Positions 20,181-28,607 are shown, counted from the first letter of the stretch. The stretch: 64,000 nt of DNA from Defluviicoccus sp046348835 (GCA_046348835.1 JAXMDM010000004.1:620001-684000); one strand, 5' to 3'. Program-made: numbers and translations. The notes: generated by a model not told the origin, from the letters alone.

Positions 20181-21410
20181 ATGCCACAACCCGCGCGCAC
20201 CTCGGCATTCTTGCACCGGCCGGCTGTTTTGCTTGCCGTGGGAGCGGTCATTCTCGCCCTGTCGCTCGGCATCCGTCACGGCTTTGGGCTGTTCCTGCAG
20301 CCGATGTCGATGGCGAACGGATGGGGACGGGAGGTATTCGCCTTCGCCATCGCCCTGCAGAACCTGATCTGGGGGGCGACCCAGCCGTTCGTCGGCGCCA
20401 TCGCCGATCGGTACGGGGCTGGCCGGGTCATCATCGCCGGGACCCTGCTCTATGCGCTGGGCCTGCTGATCATGGCAGCGGCGGCGCTGCCCACCACGCT
20501 CGCCCTCGGTGCCGGCGTCGCCATCGGTGTCGGTCTCAGTGGGACCAGCTTCACCGTGGTTCTCGCCGCCATAAGCCGGGCGGTGCCGCCGGACCGGCGC
20601 AGCTTCGCCATGGGAGTGGCCGCCGCCGCCGGCTCGTTCGGCCAGTTCGTCATGCTGCCGGGGACCTTGACCTTGATCGAATGGCTGGGCTGGTCGTCGG
20701 CCCTGGTCGTCCTGGCGGGAATGGCGGTGCTGATGGCGCCGCTTGCCGCTGCCGTCGACGACAAGCCCGGCGCCGCGCTGGCCGAACCCGAACTCACCGC
20801 CCGCCAGGCGCTGAAGGAAGCCGCAGCCCATCGCGGGTTCTGGCTATTGTCGTTCGGGTTTTTCGTCTGCGGCTTCCAGGTGGTTTTCATCGGCGTTCAC
20901 CTGCCGGCGTTTCTTCTCGACCGTGGCCTCTCGATCGAAGTCGGCACGACCGCACTCGCCCTCGTCGGCCTGTTCAACATCGCCGGCACCTATTGCGCCG
21001 GCCTGTGGGGCGGCCGATGGCGAAAGCCGCTCCTGCTTGCCGGCATCTACGGCGCTCGCGCCGTGGTCATCGTGGCATTCGCCTTTACCCCGATAACCAC
21101 TTGGTCCGCTTACGCCTTTGGCGCTACGATGGGTTTTTTGTGGCTCGGTACGGTGCCGCTCACCAACGGGACCGTCGCCAGCGTCTTCGGGGTGAGGAAC
21201 ATGTCGATGCTGACCGGTATCGTCTTCTTCTTCCACCAGGTAGGCGCCTTTTTCGGCGGCTGGCTGGGAGGGGTCGTCTTCGACCGGACCGGTTCCTACG
21301 ACGTGGTATGGCTGGCGGCGATCGCCCTCAGCCTGGTGGCCATGGTGTTGAACCTGCCCATCCGCGAAACGCCCGTGGCCAGGTTGCGGTCGCTCGGAGC
21401 GACGGGATGA
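20181..21410 (+). CDS. MFS transporter
   Basis: This 409-residue inner-membrane transporter has about 12 hydrophobic segments in two halves separated by a hydrophilic loop near residues 195-220 (DDKPGAALAEPELTARQALK). The family loop motif appears as GAIADRYGAGRVI. The opening segment LSLGIRHGFGLFLQPMSMANGWGREVFAFAIA resembles the oxalate/formate antiporter-like or monocarboxylate branch. The substrate is unknown. It forms an operon with the marR gene 5 nt upstream and with a tiny ORF whose start overlaps its stop. Confidence 0.85.
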   Translation: MPQPARTSAFLHRPAVLLAVGAVILALSLGIRHGFGLFLQPMSMANGWGREVFAFAIALQNLIWGATQPFVGAIADRYGAGRVIIAGTLLYALGLLIMAAAALPTTLALGAGVAIGVGLSGTSFTVVLAAISRAVPPDRRSFAMGVAAAAGSFGQFVMLPGTLTLIEWLGWSSALVVLAGMAVLMAPLAAAVDDKPGAALAEPELTARQALKEAAAHRGFWLLSFGFFVCGFQVVFIGVHLPAFLLDRGLSIEVGTTALALVGLFNIAGTYCAGLWGGRWRKPLLLAGIYGARAVVIVAFAFTPITTWSAYAFGATMGFLWLGTVPLTNGTVASVFGVRNMSMLTGIVFFFHQVGAFFGGWLGGVVFDRTGSYDVVWLAAIALSLVAMVLNLPIRETPVARLRSLGATG

Positions 21411-21547
21411 ATGGCGGTGGGCCGCACCTCGTCGTGCTCGTTGCCAGCGGTGCCGCCGCGGCTTTGATCGCCGGATGGGCCCTCGCCGCCTACGGGCTGC
21501 CTGCGCTGCAGGCTTATTGGCTGCAAGGATACCTTATCTGCCATTGA
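21407..21547 (+). CDS. 46-residue single-TM microprotein coupled to the MFS gene
   Basis: The ATG overlaps the MFS stop codon as ATGA. The product begins MNGGGPHLVVLVASGAAAAL and continues into one predicted TM helix, ending in ...YWLQGYLICH. I recognise no family. Translational coupling and the clean hydrophobic helix support it; its short length and high-GC background weaken it. It could be a small accessory subunit of the transporter. Confidence 0.4.
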   Translation: MNGGGPHLVVLVASGAAAALIAGWALAAYGLPALQAYWLQGYLICH

Positions 21548-21634
21548 GGTCGCGATCGAGGAGTTCGCCGCGAGGGGACTGTCGTCGAATGACCGGTGGG
21601 ATCGGCTTGCTGGTGAGGGCCTGGGGCGTCTCGG

Positions 21635-22333
21635 TCAGCCCAATGTCGATGCGTCCTGACCAAACATGACCTTCTTCGCCTCTTCGGTCATCACCGGCCC
21701 CGAATGTACGGCGCCGCCGATCTCATAGGCGCGAACCGTGGCCGGCCGCTCCCGAATCGACTGAAACCACCGGGCCAGGTGCGGAAACTGCGCCAGGTCC
21801 TGCTGCTGTTTCTTATGGCCGACGATCCATGGGTATGACGCCATGTCGGCGATGGAGTAGGTCTCGCCGGCGACGAAGGGCCGGTCGGCCAGACGCCGGT
21901 TGAGGACGCCGTAAAGGCGATTGGTTTCCTTGACGTAGCGCTCGATGGCATAGGGAATTTGTTCCGGCGCGTACTGGACGAAATGATGGTTCTGTCCGGC
22001 CATGGGGCCAAGGCCACCCATCTGCCAGAATAGCCACTGCAGCACCTCGACCCTCCCGCGCAGATCGCGAGGAATGAGGACACCCAGCTTTTCCGCCAGG
22101 TAGAGCAGGACTGCCCCCGACTCGAACACCGAGATCGGGGCTCCGCCGTCGCCGGGGTCCTGGTCGACGATCGCCGGCATCCGGTTGTTGGGGGAGATGC
22201 GCAGGAACTCCGGCCGAAACTGCTCCCCATTGCCGATGTCGACCGGCAGCAACCGATAGGGAATGCCGGTTTCCTCAAGGAAGATCAGGATCTTATAGCC
22301 GTTGGGGGTCGGCCAGAAGTGTAGGTCGATCAT
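21635..22333 (-). CDS. Glutathione S-transferase, YfcG/YghU-like
   Basis: This cytoplasmic 232-residue protein has a thioredoxin-fold N-terminal domain (MIDLHFWPTPNGYKILIFLE) and the cis-proline and Glu-Ser glutathione-binding segments NNRMPAIVDQD and ISVFESGAVLLYLAEK. The all-helical C-terminal domain contains WQMGGLGPMAGQNHHF and YSIADMASYPW, typical of the nu-class GSTs that act as disulfide-bond reductases or GSH-dependent peroxidases. It converges with the MFS operon. The physiological substrate is unknown. Confidence 0.92.
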   Translation of the reverse strand: MIDLHFWPTPNGYKILIFLEETGIPYRLLPVDIGNGEQFRPEFLRISPNNRMPAIVDQDPGDGGAPISVFESGAVLLYLAEKLGVLIPRDLRGRVEVLQWLFWQMGGLGPMAGQNHHFVQYAPEQIPYAIERYVKETNRLYGVLNRRLADRPFVAGETYSIADMASYPWIVGHKKQQQDLAQFPHLARWFQSIRERPATVRAYEIGGAVHSGPVMTEEAKKVMFGQDASTLG

Positions 22334-22434
22334 CCGTACCTCCCGCTGACAAGGTGCCGACCGCGCCTATGTTGGGTTCCGGCCCAAGCGTCGCAAGCTG
22401 AATGTGTCGGCTTGTCAGGAGGCGGGATGCGCGT

Positions 22435-23283
22435 TTAGTCGCCGTGAAGCCCCTTGATCAAGGACAGGTAGTCCGGCTCGGCGTGAGGGATGAGCCCATG
22501 GCGAATCAGGAAGTCGATAACGACAAGAGAACAATTGAACTTGAAATCGTCCGTTTCCCGCACAATGCTAATGACCTGTTCAATAGGCAAACTGTAGAAC
22601 TCGGAAATTTCATCATCATTTGGTGTTGGAATGAAGTGGGGTGGGAGCTCCAGATCAAAAATATAAAGAACATCTCGCCGAAGACCGTGCTCCAGCTCCG
22701 TCTTGTACGTGATCGCACCCACGGGCTTTGCTTGCATGGCCAGGGTTTGCGGTAAGCTGGCTTCTTCTGCCGCTTCTTTGATCAACGTCTGCTCAACACT
22801 GTATTCGGCCGACTTCCCCCCTGCCACCATCTGGTCGAGCTTACCGGGAGCCGTTTGCTTCTGCAGGCTGCGGCGTCCGATCCACATCTTGAGCGAACCA
22901 TGGTCACGGACGAAGCCGTTGACGTGTATCCCGGCGGCGCGGACGCCGAACAGGGGGAGTGCCGCACGCTCCATCAGAAGCAGGGCCGGGGCGCTCGCGT
23001 CGGCGGCGACGGGATAAGGCTCGTCTCGCCAGCCGCGAATGACCCCACGCTCGGCAAGCTGCCTGAGTACGTCATCCACGGCCGCCGTCCGCGCCTCCAC
23101 CGACGGATGGCGATCGGACAGGTCAACCCCGTCGTCGGTCACGTGGAAGACGTCGCGGTACGCGGCAAGGGTCCGGGCAAAACCGGGGCGGATGAGCCCC
23201 ACCTCGGTCCCCACCACCCGGAAGGGCACGAAGGCGCTGCGGTCGAACCTGCTGCACGCCCGGATGCGATCAATGAAAGCCAT
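22435..23283 (-). CDS. Nudix hydrolase with DUF4743-like N-terminus
   Basis: This 282-residue protein has an N-terminal DUF4743-like region (about 1-110: FVPFRVVGTEVGLIRPGFA...) and a Nudix hydrolase domain. The Nudix box lies around residues 155-177 (VAGGKSAEYSVEQTLIKEAAEEASL); it keeps the catalytic glutamates but has Lys in place of the usual Arg. The family is related to the Nudix part of yeast thiamine pyrophosphokinase-like proteins and has been linked to hydrolysis of damaged thiamine diphosphate, which is an inference here. Part of the gene, around 22560-22700, is AT-richer than its surroundings. It is followed by gcrA upstream on the same strand. Confidence 0.85.
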   Translation of the reverse strand: MAFIDRIRACSRFDRSAFVPFRVVGTEVGLIRPGFARTLAAYRDVFHVTDDGVDLSDRHPSVEARTAAVDDVLRQLAERGVIRGWRDEPYPVAADASAPALLLMERAALPLFGVRAAGIHVNGFVRDHGSLKMWIGRRSLQKQTAPGKLDQMVAGGKSAEYSVEQTLIKEAAEEASLPQTLAMQAKPVGAITYKTELEHGLRRDVLYIFDLELPPHFIPTPNDDEISEFYSLPIEQVISIVRETDDFKFNCSLVVIDFLIRHGLIPHAEPDYLSLIKGLHGD

Positions 23284-23369
23284 GGCCGAGGCCGAACTTA
23301 CCGACGATTGCGGCGCGAGTGAGCCATCGCCTGGTCTCGCACAAGTGATTACCCCGATTGGTCTGCCCC

Positions 23370-23732
23370 TCAGGCGACGGACTGGCCGCGGTCACGCGTG
23401 TTGCGGATATAGGCAACGGCACAGTGCTTGTGGCAGTAGGGCTTTCCGGGAACGGCCGGATCGCCGCAAAAATGGAACCCCCTGTCGCCGGGATTGCCCA
23501 CCGGCCAACTGCACATATCCGACGACAGCGACTCGAGGCGCACCACGTCGACGGGTTCTTCCTCCTCCTTTGCCGTGGGACGTCTTTTCGGCAAGCCAAG
23601 GCGGTGCACCTTCCCAATCACGGCATTCTTGGTGAACCCGAGGCGTCTGCCGATTTCGCTGGTGGAGAGATTTTCGTTCCAGAGCGCGATCAGTGCTGCA
23701 ATGCGTTCAGGTGTCCAGTCCGCCGTCGACAT
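23370..23732 (-). CDS. gcrA: GcrA family cell-cycle regulator
   Basis: GcrA is the alphaproteobacterial sigma70-binding cell-cycle regulator that reads CcrM-methylated GANTC sites. The 120-residue protein starts with the hallmark MSTADWTPERIAALIALWNE, an HTH-like DNA-binding domain (LSTSEIGRRLGFTKNAVIGKVHRLGL). After an acidic linker it ends with the conserved cysteine/histidine-containing sigma-binding region (MCSWPVG, FHFCGDP, PYCHKHC). The order of domains and length are normal; the linker is short. A perfect DnaA box lies about 130 bp upstream. Confidence 0.95.
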   Translation of the reverse strand: MSTADWTPERIAALIALWNENLSTSEIGRRLGFTKNAVIGKVHRLGLPKRRPTAKEEEEPVDVVRLESLSSDMCSWPVGNPGDRGFHFCGDPAVPGKPYCHKHCAVAYIRNTRDRGQSVA

Positions 23733-23863
23733 GAAATGCCACCCGCCTCCGCAAAAACGATGTCCGACCGAAGATCAGCGCGCTCGCCGGAAGGAAGGGA
23801 TCACCATCAGCGAGCCGATACTATTGTTACGATCTGTGACTATCTTGTCTACCATATATAGTA

Positions 23864-23872
23864 TTATCCACA
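23864..23872. promoter_or_regulatory. Perfect DnaA box upstream of gcrA
   Basis: TTATCCACA at 23864-23872 matches the DnaA consensus TTATNCACA exactly, within an AT-rich patch (ATATATAGTATTATCC) of an otherwise GC-rich 217-bp gap. In Caulobacter DnaA activates gcrA transcription, so the location is meaningful. The exact gcrA promoter could not be assigned. Confidence 0.6.
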
Positions 23873-23949
23873 AGATTTTGCGGCGGCATCGCATTTGCAT
23901 CGCTTCTCAATCGACGGCCGGCAAGAATCGAGCGCGCCGCAACCTGGCG

Positions 23950-24396
23950 TTATTTTTCCCGATAGAACAGGAAGTTCCCGATCCATGCGGTGGGAAACCA
24001 CCTTTCTGCCCAGCCCGGGGACGCCCCGATCGGATGAAAGCGCGTCGCTCCCCCGGTGGGGTCGCGGAGGGCGCCAGCGACGGCGCGGCGGGCGATCCTC
24101 AGGCAGGCGGCGAAGCGCTCGTTCGATAACGAGGGGAACTGGTGCGCTTCTTCGTCCACCGGCAGGAGATGACTGAGGAAAATGCCCTCGCGCCGCTGCC
24201 GCGGAAGGTCGGACAGCAGCACTCCCGGTTGCTCCTTGGCCAGGGATTGAGCCGCCTGATTGGCGACAACCGCGGCGATCGCCTCCAGGGTCCGCACCGG
24301 TTCCTCGGCCGCGATGCAGAAGACGAACAGAGCGAGACGCTCCGCCGCACCCGCTTCCGCCTTGCGGAGGGGGAGAGAATAAGCTTGGTCGAGCAC
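23950..24396 (-). CDS. SleB-like cell wall hydrolase (phage endolysin candidate)
   Basis: The 148-residue product resembles the C-terminal part of SleB-type peptidoglycan hydrolases: FAACLRIARRAVAGALRDPTGGATRFH followed by PGWAERWFPTAWIGNFLFYR. It starts at a GTG with GGAG about 10 nt upstream, 44 nt after the terminase gene, and has no signal peptide, as expected for a holin-dependent endolysin. Its place at the end of the late cluster supports a lysis role. The recognisable hydrolase core is short, so activity is uncertain. Confidence 0.65.
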   Translation of the reverse strand: MLDQAYSLPLRKAEAGAAERLALFVFCIAAEEPVRTLEAIAAVVANQAAQSLAKEQPGVLLSDLPRQRREGIFLSHLLPVDEEAHQFPSLSNERFAACLRIARRAVAGALRDPTGGATRFHPIGASPGWAERWFPTAWIGNFLFYREK

Positions 24397-24440
24397 GGTT
24401 GGAAATCTCCACCCTGTTAGGTCACGGGGGTTGGTCCGGA

Positions 24441-25952
24441 CTAAAGCTCGAAGTCCGAGTTGACGGCGATGGCGTGGACGCCCCGCCAGCCGGTGCGGCG
24501 AGCGGGATAATCCGGCAGGATCAGGCGCGGCAGACGAACGGGCTCGCCGAGCAGGCAGCCGGCAACGGCATCGAGCCCGTCATCGCGGGCATGGATGGCC
24601 GGTCGCCACTCACGCATTTCCTCGATGAACGGGGTGGACCAGACCTGGTCGTGCGCTAACAGGCGGCCGGCGGCCAATACCGCATCGAAGGCATCGATGA
24701 TGCGCACGTCCTTGTTGAGGCGGGAGACATGCTCGGCCACCGCACAGGCGAGACCGGCGCGCCGCAGCTCCTGTCGCAACAGCCCCGGCAAGAAGCGGCC
24801 GATGCCATTGGTTTCGACGGTGATCGACGGCAGATACAGATCGCGGGCGAACGACGCCACCTGCCGGCAGAGCTGCGTCGCCTCATCCACCGAAGCGAGC
24901 TGCTGTGGCTGGTGGCTGAGGTACTGGACACGATGCAGGAAGTAGCGGCCTTCGCTATCGGTGAAGACGGCGGCGATGACGTTGGCGTCGCCCTTGACCG
25001 GAGAGCCAAAGGAAGGATCCCACCAGCACGATGCCGAGACGAGGCGGCGACCGGCCAGATGCAGGAGCGGCTGTCGGTTGGCCTCGGAATACTCCAACTC
25101 CGCCCGGTAGCTGACCAGCCGGTCCGGGTCGAGCCGCCCGTCCAGGATGTTGCGCGGCCGCAGCAGCATCTGGCTCTCGAATTTGGCCGGGCCGGCGCGG
25201 CGCTGGATGGCTTCGATCTTGGCCTGGGAAAAGCGCTCTGGCCACTGACTGACGCCGGCCGCGTCCAGGAGCGGAATCTCGAGGCGTCGAAAGCCGGCGA
25301 GGAGGGGCCGGGTCCCTTCCGCTCCGTCCGCCCCATCGGAGCGGTAGATGGAGTGATAGGTGTGCGGCGTGCCGACAAAAAGCTGCAGCCCTCCCGGCAC
25401 CAGGACGTATTCGATCTCCTGCAGCCGGGTCCTCAGTTCCGTGCGTTTCTGCGGCGTATCACAGGTGTTGGGAACCTCCACGTCGTCGCACACGCAGATA
25501 TCCGCCCTAAGGCCGGTGACGTTGGCGGAGATCCCCTTCGCCAGCACCGACGGATCGCGGAGCTCGGCGCTTCGCCGAACGGTGAAATGGTCGGATGCCC
25601 AATCGTCGCTGCGCGTCGGCTTCAATCGGAGGGTGAGCGGATGGCGCTCGACGATCCGGCGGATGTTGCGCGCCATCTTCCTCGCCAGGGGGAAATCACC
25701 GGCCAGAACGAGGATGCGGAGATTGCAATCGACGGTCAGAAGCCAGGCACAGAAGAGGCCGACGAGGGTCGACTTGCCGGAGTTGCGGAATGCGAGAAGA
25801 ACAAGCTCGCGACGGTCGTTGTGCCAGCTCTCCGCCAGCCAGCGCGCCATGTGGACGTGCAACCGGGGAGTCGGCAGATTTTGGCCGCGGTTCCAAATCC
25901 ATACGAATTGGGGAAAGCCCACCTTCGACGAAGGTGCGTCAGCCGTGCGCAT
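24441..25952 (-). CDS. Phage terminase large subunit (podoviral type)
   Basis: This is the DNA-packaging motor of the phage-derived element. The 503 residues include Walker A LLAFRNSGKST near 53-62, Walker B ADICVCDDVE near 150-159, and a coupling-motif segment (LFVGTPHTYHSIY near 215). A RNase H-like nuclease part follows, with acidic residues in SCWWDPSFGSPVKGDANVIAAVF and DDGLDAVAGCLLG. Its length and the absence of an extended C-terminal domain fit T7-like or BPP-1-like podoviral terminases. The reading frame is intact and all motifs are kept, so there is no sign of decay. The start lies 6 nt after the lipoprotein gene. Confidence 0.92.
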   Translation of the reverse strand: MRTADAPSSKVGFPQFVWIWNRGQNLPTPRLHVHMARWLAESWHNDRRELVLLAFRNSGKSTLVGLFCAWLLTVDCNLRILVLAGDFPLARKMARNIRRIVERHPLTLRLKPTRSDDWASDHFTVRRSAELRDPSVLAKGISANVTGLRADICVCDDVEVPNTCDTPQKRTELRTRLQEIEYVLVPGGLQLFVGTPHTYHSIYRSDGADGAEGTRPLLAGFRRLEIPLLDAAGVSQWPERFSQAKIEAIQRRAGPAKFESQMLLRPRNILDGRLDPDRLVSYRAELEYSEANRQPLLHLAGRRLVSASCWWDPSFGSPVKGDANVIAAVFTDSEGRYFLHRVQYLSHQPQQLASVDEATQLCRQVASFARDLYLPSITVETNGIGRFLPGLLRQELRRAGLACAVAEHVSRLNKDVRIIDAFDAVLAAGRLLAHDQVWSTPFIEEMREWRPAIHARDDGLDAVAGCLLGEPVRLPRLILPDYPARRTGWRGVHAIAVNSDFEL

Positions 25953-25958
25953 GGGCGA

Positions 25959-26447
25959 TCAGGGAGTCTCGGGCGAATTCTCGGTCGGAGCCGGCGACGG
26001 AGTCGCCATCGGAACTGCCGATGGCGGGGACGGGAGGCCGGCTGTCTGTGCCCGGTTAACGACCAGGTGGGCGAGGAAGGCGGCGAATTTCGGGCAGTCC
26101 TGGAGCAGTTCCTCTACCCACGGCGAGCCCAGGCGCGGGTCCAAGGCCGCATCGGCAATGGTTGCCGGCGTGAGCATCGGATTGTAGCAACGGCTTTTCC
26201 GCAGCCGAATGCGCTCTTCCTGCGCCTCCACAAGAGCAGCGAGGTTGGCTTCATGGGCTGTGGCGACGGCGAAATCGGCGATCTGGCGACCGCGCTCCAC
26301 ATAGGAGCATGAGCCGAGGGCAAGGCCGCTGATAAAGGCCGAACCTGCAATCGCCGATCGCAAAATCTGCGCCGAAATACGGAATCGGCCCGCAACGGAT
26401 GTGGGCCGCGCATGCCGATGCCGTTCCTCGACCAAGGTCGGGATCAT
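25959..26447 (-). CDS. Rz1-like lipoprotein (o-spanin candidate) of the lysis module
   Basis: This 162-residue protein has a basic N-terminus of about 28 residues, one hydrophobic segment (ILRSAIAGSAFISGLALGSC) and a lipobox-like LALGSC. A helical middle (EANLAALVEAQEERIRLRKSRC) and a proline-rich tail (PSPPSAVPMATPSPAPT) follow. Proline-rich outer-membrane lipoproteins next to terminase and holin genes are typical spanins. T7 places its Rz/Rz1 genes between terS and terL, the same position as here. No separate inner-membrane spanin was found. The length is greater than that of classical Rz1, so the assignment is tentative. Confidence 0.45.
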   Translation of the reverse strand: MIPTLVEERHRHARPTSVAGRFRISAQILRSAIAGSAFISGLALGSCSYVERGRQIADFAVATAHEANLAALVEAQEERIRLRKSRCYNPMLTPATIADAALDPRLGSPWVEELLQDCPKFAAFLAHLVVNRAQTAGLPSPPSAVPMATPSPAPTENSPETP

Positions 26448-26531
26448 GGCAGAACTCCATCGTGTCGGGGATGAAAAACGCCGGGATGTGCCGCGTTCGC
26501 GGCGCAGGCAGGCCGGGTGGGATAGGGAGGA

Positions 26532-26831
26532 TCAGCCGTAGGGCGGATAGGTGTCGATCGCCGCTTCGGCCTCCTCGATCAGCCGGCCGATGGAAGCCTC
26601 TGCACCGACCCCGCTACTGTCGCCGGCGCGTGCCCATTCGGCCAGTTTGATGAGCAGATGCACGTGCGCCAATGCGGCCCGGCAACTCGCTTGAAAGGCG
26701 GCGAACTCTTTGAGGTTGTCCGGCGGAGGCGTCGTCACGAAGTAGGCGTAGGTGGAAAGAGCCTTCTCGAGAAGACTCGGCAGCCGGGCGAGCAGGTCTC
26801 CGCGCAGGCATTCCCAAGCATCGTCACTCAA
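26532..26831 (-). CDS. Small phage protein, terminase small subunit candidate
   Basis: This 99-residue, mostly helical protein (LPSLLEKALSTYAYFVT then FAAFQASCRAALAHVHLLIKLAEWA) has no motif I can name. It begins at a TTG with AAGGGA about 6 nt upstream. Its only functional clue is position: in T7 the small terminase lies between the holin and the Rz/terL genes, and this gene sits between a holin-like gene and the Rz1-like/terL pair. Its size is near that of T7 gp18 (89 residues). Confidence 0.4.
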   Translation of the reverse strand: MSDDAWECLRGDLLARLPSLLEKALSTYAYFVTTPPPDNLKEFAAFQASCRAALAHVHLLIKLAEWARAGDSSGVGAEASIGRLIEEAEAAIDTYPPYG

Positions 26832-26936
26832 GGCGAGTCCCTTCGGTCAGGCGTAAATCGTAGGCGAAGGTTGGGCGCAGGTGGCCCTTTATGGGGGGGC
26901 CGGGACGGAGGGCATATCTCACAGGCGGCGGCCACT

Positions 26937-27374
26937 TCAGGGGCCGACAAGAGGACTGGCGGGGTCGTGTTGAACACCATTGGGATTCATGTGAGTTTCT
27001 TGAACCTCGTGGGCCATGACTTTTAATAGATGATACTTTTCCAGTTCAAATACCAATAGACCCGCAAATATAGTTACGATAAACCCCATAAATATACCGA
27101 TCAAGCTATGGTATATTTTTTCTTTTGTATCGTGCGTTGCAAATCTTTCCGCCCACGTATCCTGCAGGAGATGTACGGCAGCATCGCACTCTTCTTGCTT
27201 TTTTTCGAGAACGAGTACCTTCGCGTATGTCTCTCGCGTCGTATCGGTGAGCCCATTGAACAAGCGGGTTTTGATCGCGCCGACTTCGCCTTTGACCAGG
27301 TCTGTTGATCGCGACAGCTCGTCAAGCTTGGAGCTGATCTGTTCGATCAAGCGGAAGAAAAGATCGCTATCCAT
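26937..27374 (-). CDS. Single-TM phage protein, holin candidate
   Basis: The 145-residue protein starts with a charged coiled-coil-like region (LFFRLIEQISSKLDELSRST; VLVLEKKQEECDAAVHLLQD), then has one TM helix near residues 90-113 (LIGIFMGFIVTIFAGLLVFEL) and a short hydrophilic tail. The gene is AT-richer than its neighbours. T7 gene 17.5 is likewise a one-TM class II holin located just before the terminase genes. An inner-membrane structural or immunity protein cannot be excluded. Confidence 0.4.
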   Translation of the reverse strand: MDSDLFFRLIEQISSKLDELSRSTDLVKGEVGAIKTRLFNGLTDTTRETYAKVLVLEKKQEECDAAVHLLQDTWAERFATHDTKEKIYHSLIGIFMGFIVTIFAGLLVFELEKYHLLKVMAHEVQETHMNPNGVQHDPASPLVGP

Positions 27375-27494
27375 GGCAGAATTTCCCCGAAATAGAGAGT
27401 GACTTGTGGTCGTGTCGGGTTTGCGGTCGGCGCGGCACGTCGGGGGAGGCAGGGCGCGTGCGCTTGGCTGTGCAGTATCCGCTGGTCGGTATAC

Positions 27495-27944
27495 CTAGTC
27501 CTCGAGCAGAGAAGCGCCGGAGATGCCCTGCCGTACCGTCGAAATGGCTTTCTGGTAGCGAGGATAGGTGGTGTCGAGAAGGCTTTTGCGTTTCACCGTC
27601 GCCAACTGATCGCTGATGCGCTGCAGTTGAGTGTTGGCCTGGTCTACGGTCTCCTGATCCTCCCGATCCGCATCGGAAGCGAGGCCGGCCAGAGCAGCCG
27701 TGCTGGAGGTGCCGCTGCCGGTCCCCTGGGCGCCGAAACGGGCACGTTGGGTGGCTATGGCGCGGCGCAGGCGGTCCTGTCTCTCGGCGATCTCGCTCGC
27801 TGCGGCCTGCTGAACCTGCGCGGCCTCCGAGTTGGCCTGCGATTGCGCCGCCGCCAACTCGATCTTCGACTCATCGGTGCGCTGCTTTTCGCCCACCGCA
27901 TACTGCATGGCGGACAGCGCGGCAGAAGTGACAAAACCTCCCAT
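27495..27944 (-). CDS. gp14-like internal virion protein
   Basis: This 149-residue protein begins MGGFVTSAALSAMQYAVGEK and has a long alanine- and glutamine-rich helix (IELAAAQSQANSEAAQVQQA). It also contains RARFGAQGTGSGTSSTAAL, which resembles the short internal virion (ejection) proteins of T7-like phages. The ATG at 27944 has AAGGAG 6 nt upstream; the longer frame to 28103 runs into the previous gene and is discarded. T7 gp14 is somewhat longer (196 residues). The larger partners gp15 and gp16 are not present in the window. Confidence 0.5.
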   Translation of the reverse strand: MGGFVTSAALSAMQYAVGEKQRTDESKIELAAAQSQANSEAAQVQQAAASEIAERQDRLRRAIATQRARFGAQGTGSGTSSTAALAGLASDADREDQETVDQANTQLQRISDQLATVKRKSLLDTTYPRYQKAISTVRQGISGASLLED

Positions 27945-27985
27945 GGGGATCTCCTTTTGGTGGGAGCTATAATCGAAGAGCAGAA

Positions 27986-28555
27986 TCAGTATCGATCGGA
28001 AGTCAGGATGAAGTCGGCAAAGTGCGGCGGCGTTTCTTCCTGGGCATCGATTAGGCGAGCGCGCCGCAACTCGTGCTCCGCTGCCTTCTGGAGGGCATCC
28101 CAACGACTGGTGCTGTCGGTGAGGGGAATACAGAACTCGGCCGCAAGATGGGCGATCAGCGTCGAGTCGAAGAAGGGGGGGAAATCCGCTTCCAGGGGGC
28201 GCATGACATAGGTCAGCACCACCTCGTCGGCGTCGGTCAGCAATCGCCGCTGCTGGATCCGGTACGTCAGCCCTTGCCCACTATCATTGGTGCCGGCGGA
28301 CAAAACGCGGATGCAATCCGCGGGCAGATCGAAGGCGTTCTCGAAATCGGCGAGCGGCGCCGTCGCCGACTGAGCGAGCCGCTGTTGGCTGGTGGCAAAG
28401 TTCCATGGATGCGCGGACAGCAGCGCGTCACGGACGGTCGGATAGAGATGGGCGGCAATTTCGGCCTCCAATGTCGTCTCGGCAAAGGAGGTGATGCGAT
28501 TGGCGCCGATCTTCAGGAGTGCCTGCGCGCAAAGTTCGACGGGCGTCAGTGACAT
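27986..28555 (-). CDS. Tail tubular protein A (T7 gp11-like adaptor)
   Basis: The 189-residue product is close in length to T7 gp11, the adaptor ring that joins portal to nozzle. It begins MSLTPVELCAQALLKIGANR and shows the family pattern YPTVRDALLSAHPWNFAT..., FDLPADCIRVLS, LTYVMRPLEADFPPFFDSTLIAHLAAEF and a C-terminal charged helix. It lies downstream of the capsid genes as in T7. The gene that should follow, the nozzle (gp12, near 800 residues), is absent. Confidence 0.75.
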   Translation of the reverse strand: MSLTPVELCAQALLKIGANRITSFAETTLEAEIAAHLYPTVRDALLSAHPWNFATSQQRLAQSATAPLADFENAFDLPADCIRVLSAGTNDSGQGLTYRIQQRRLLTDADEVVLTYVMRPLEADFPPFFDSTLIAHLAAEFCIPLTDSTSRWDALQKAAEHELRRARLIDAQEETPPHFADFILTSDRY

Positions 28556-28607
28556 GGCGTGCTATTCCTGGGGTCCGCGGATCGAGAGCGCCGGGGTCAA
28601 GAGTCGG

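Noticed and set aside
20321..21400. 408-codon frame overlapping the MFS gene in another frame
   Set aside because: The bulk is an Arg/Gly-rich shadow. Only its last part, from the internal ATG at 21407, is kept as a coupled microprotein candidate.
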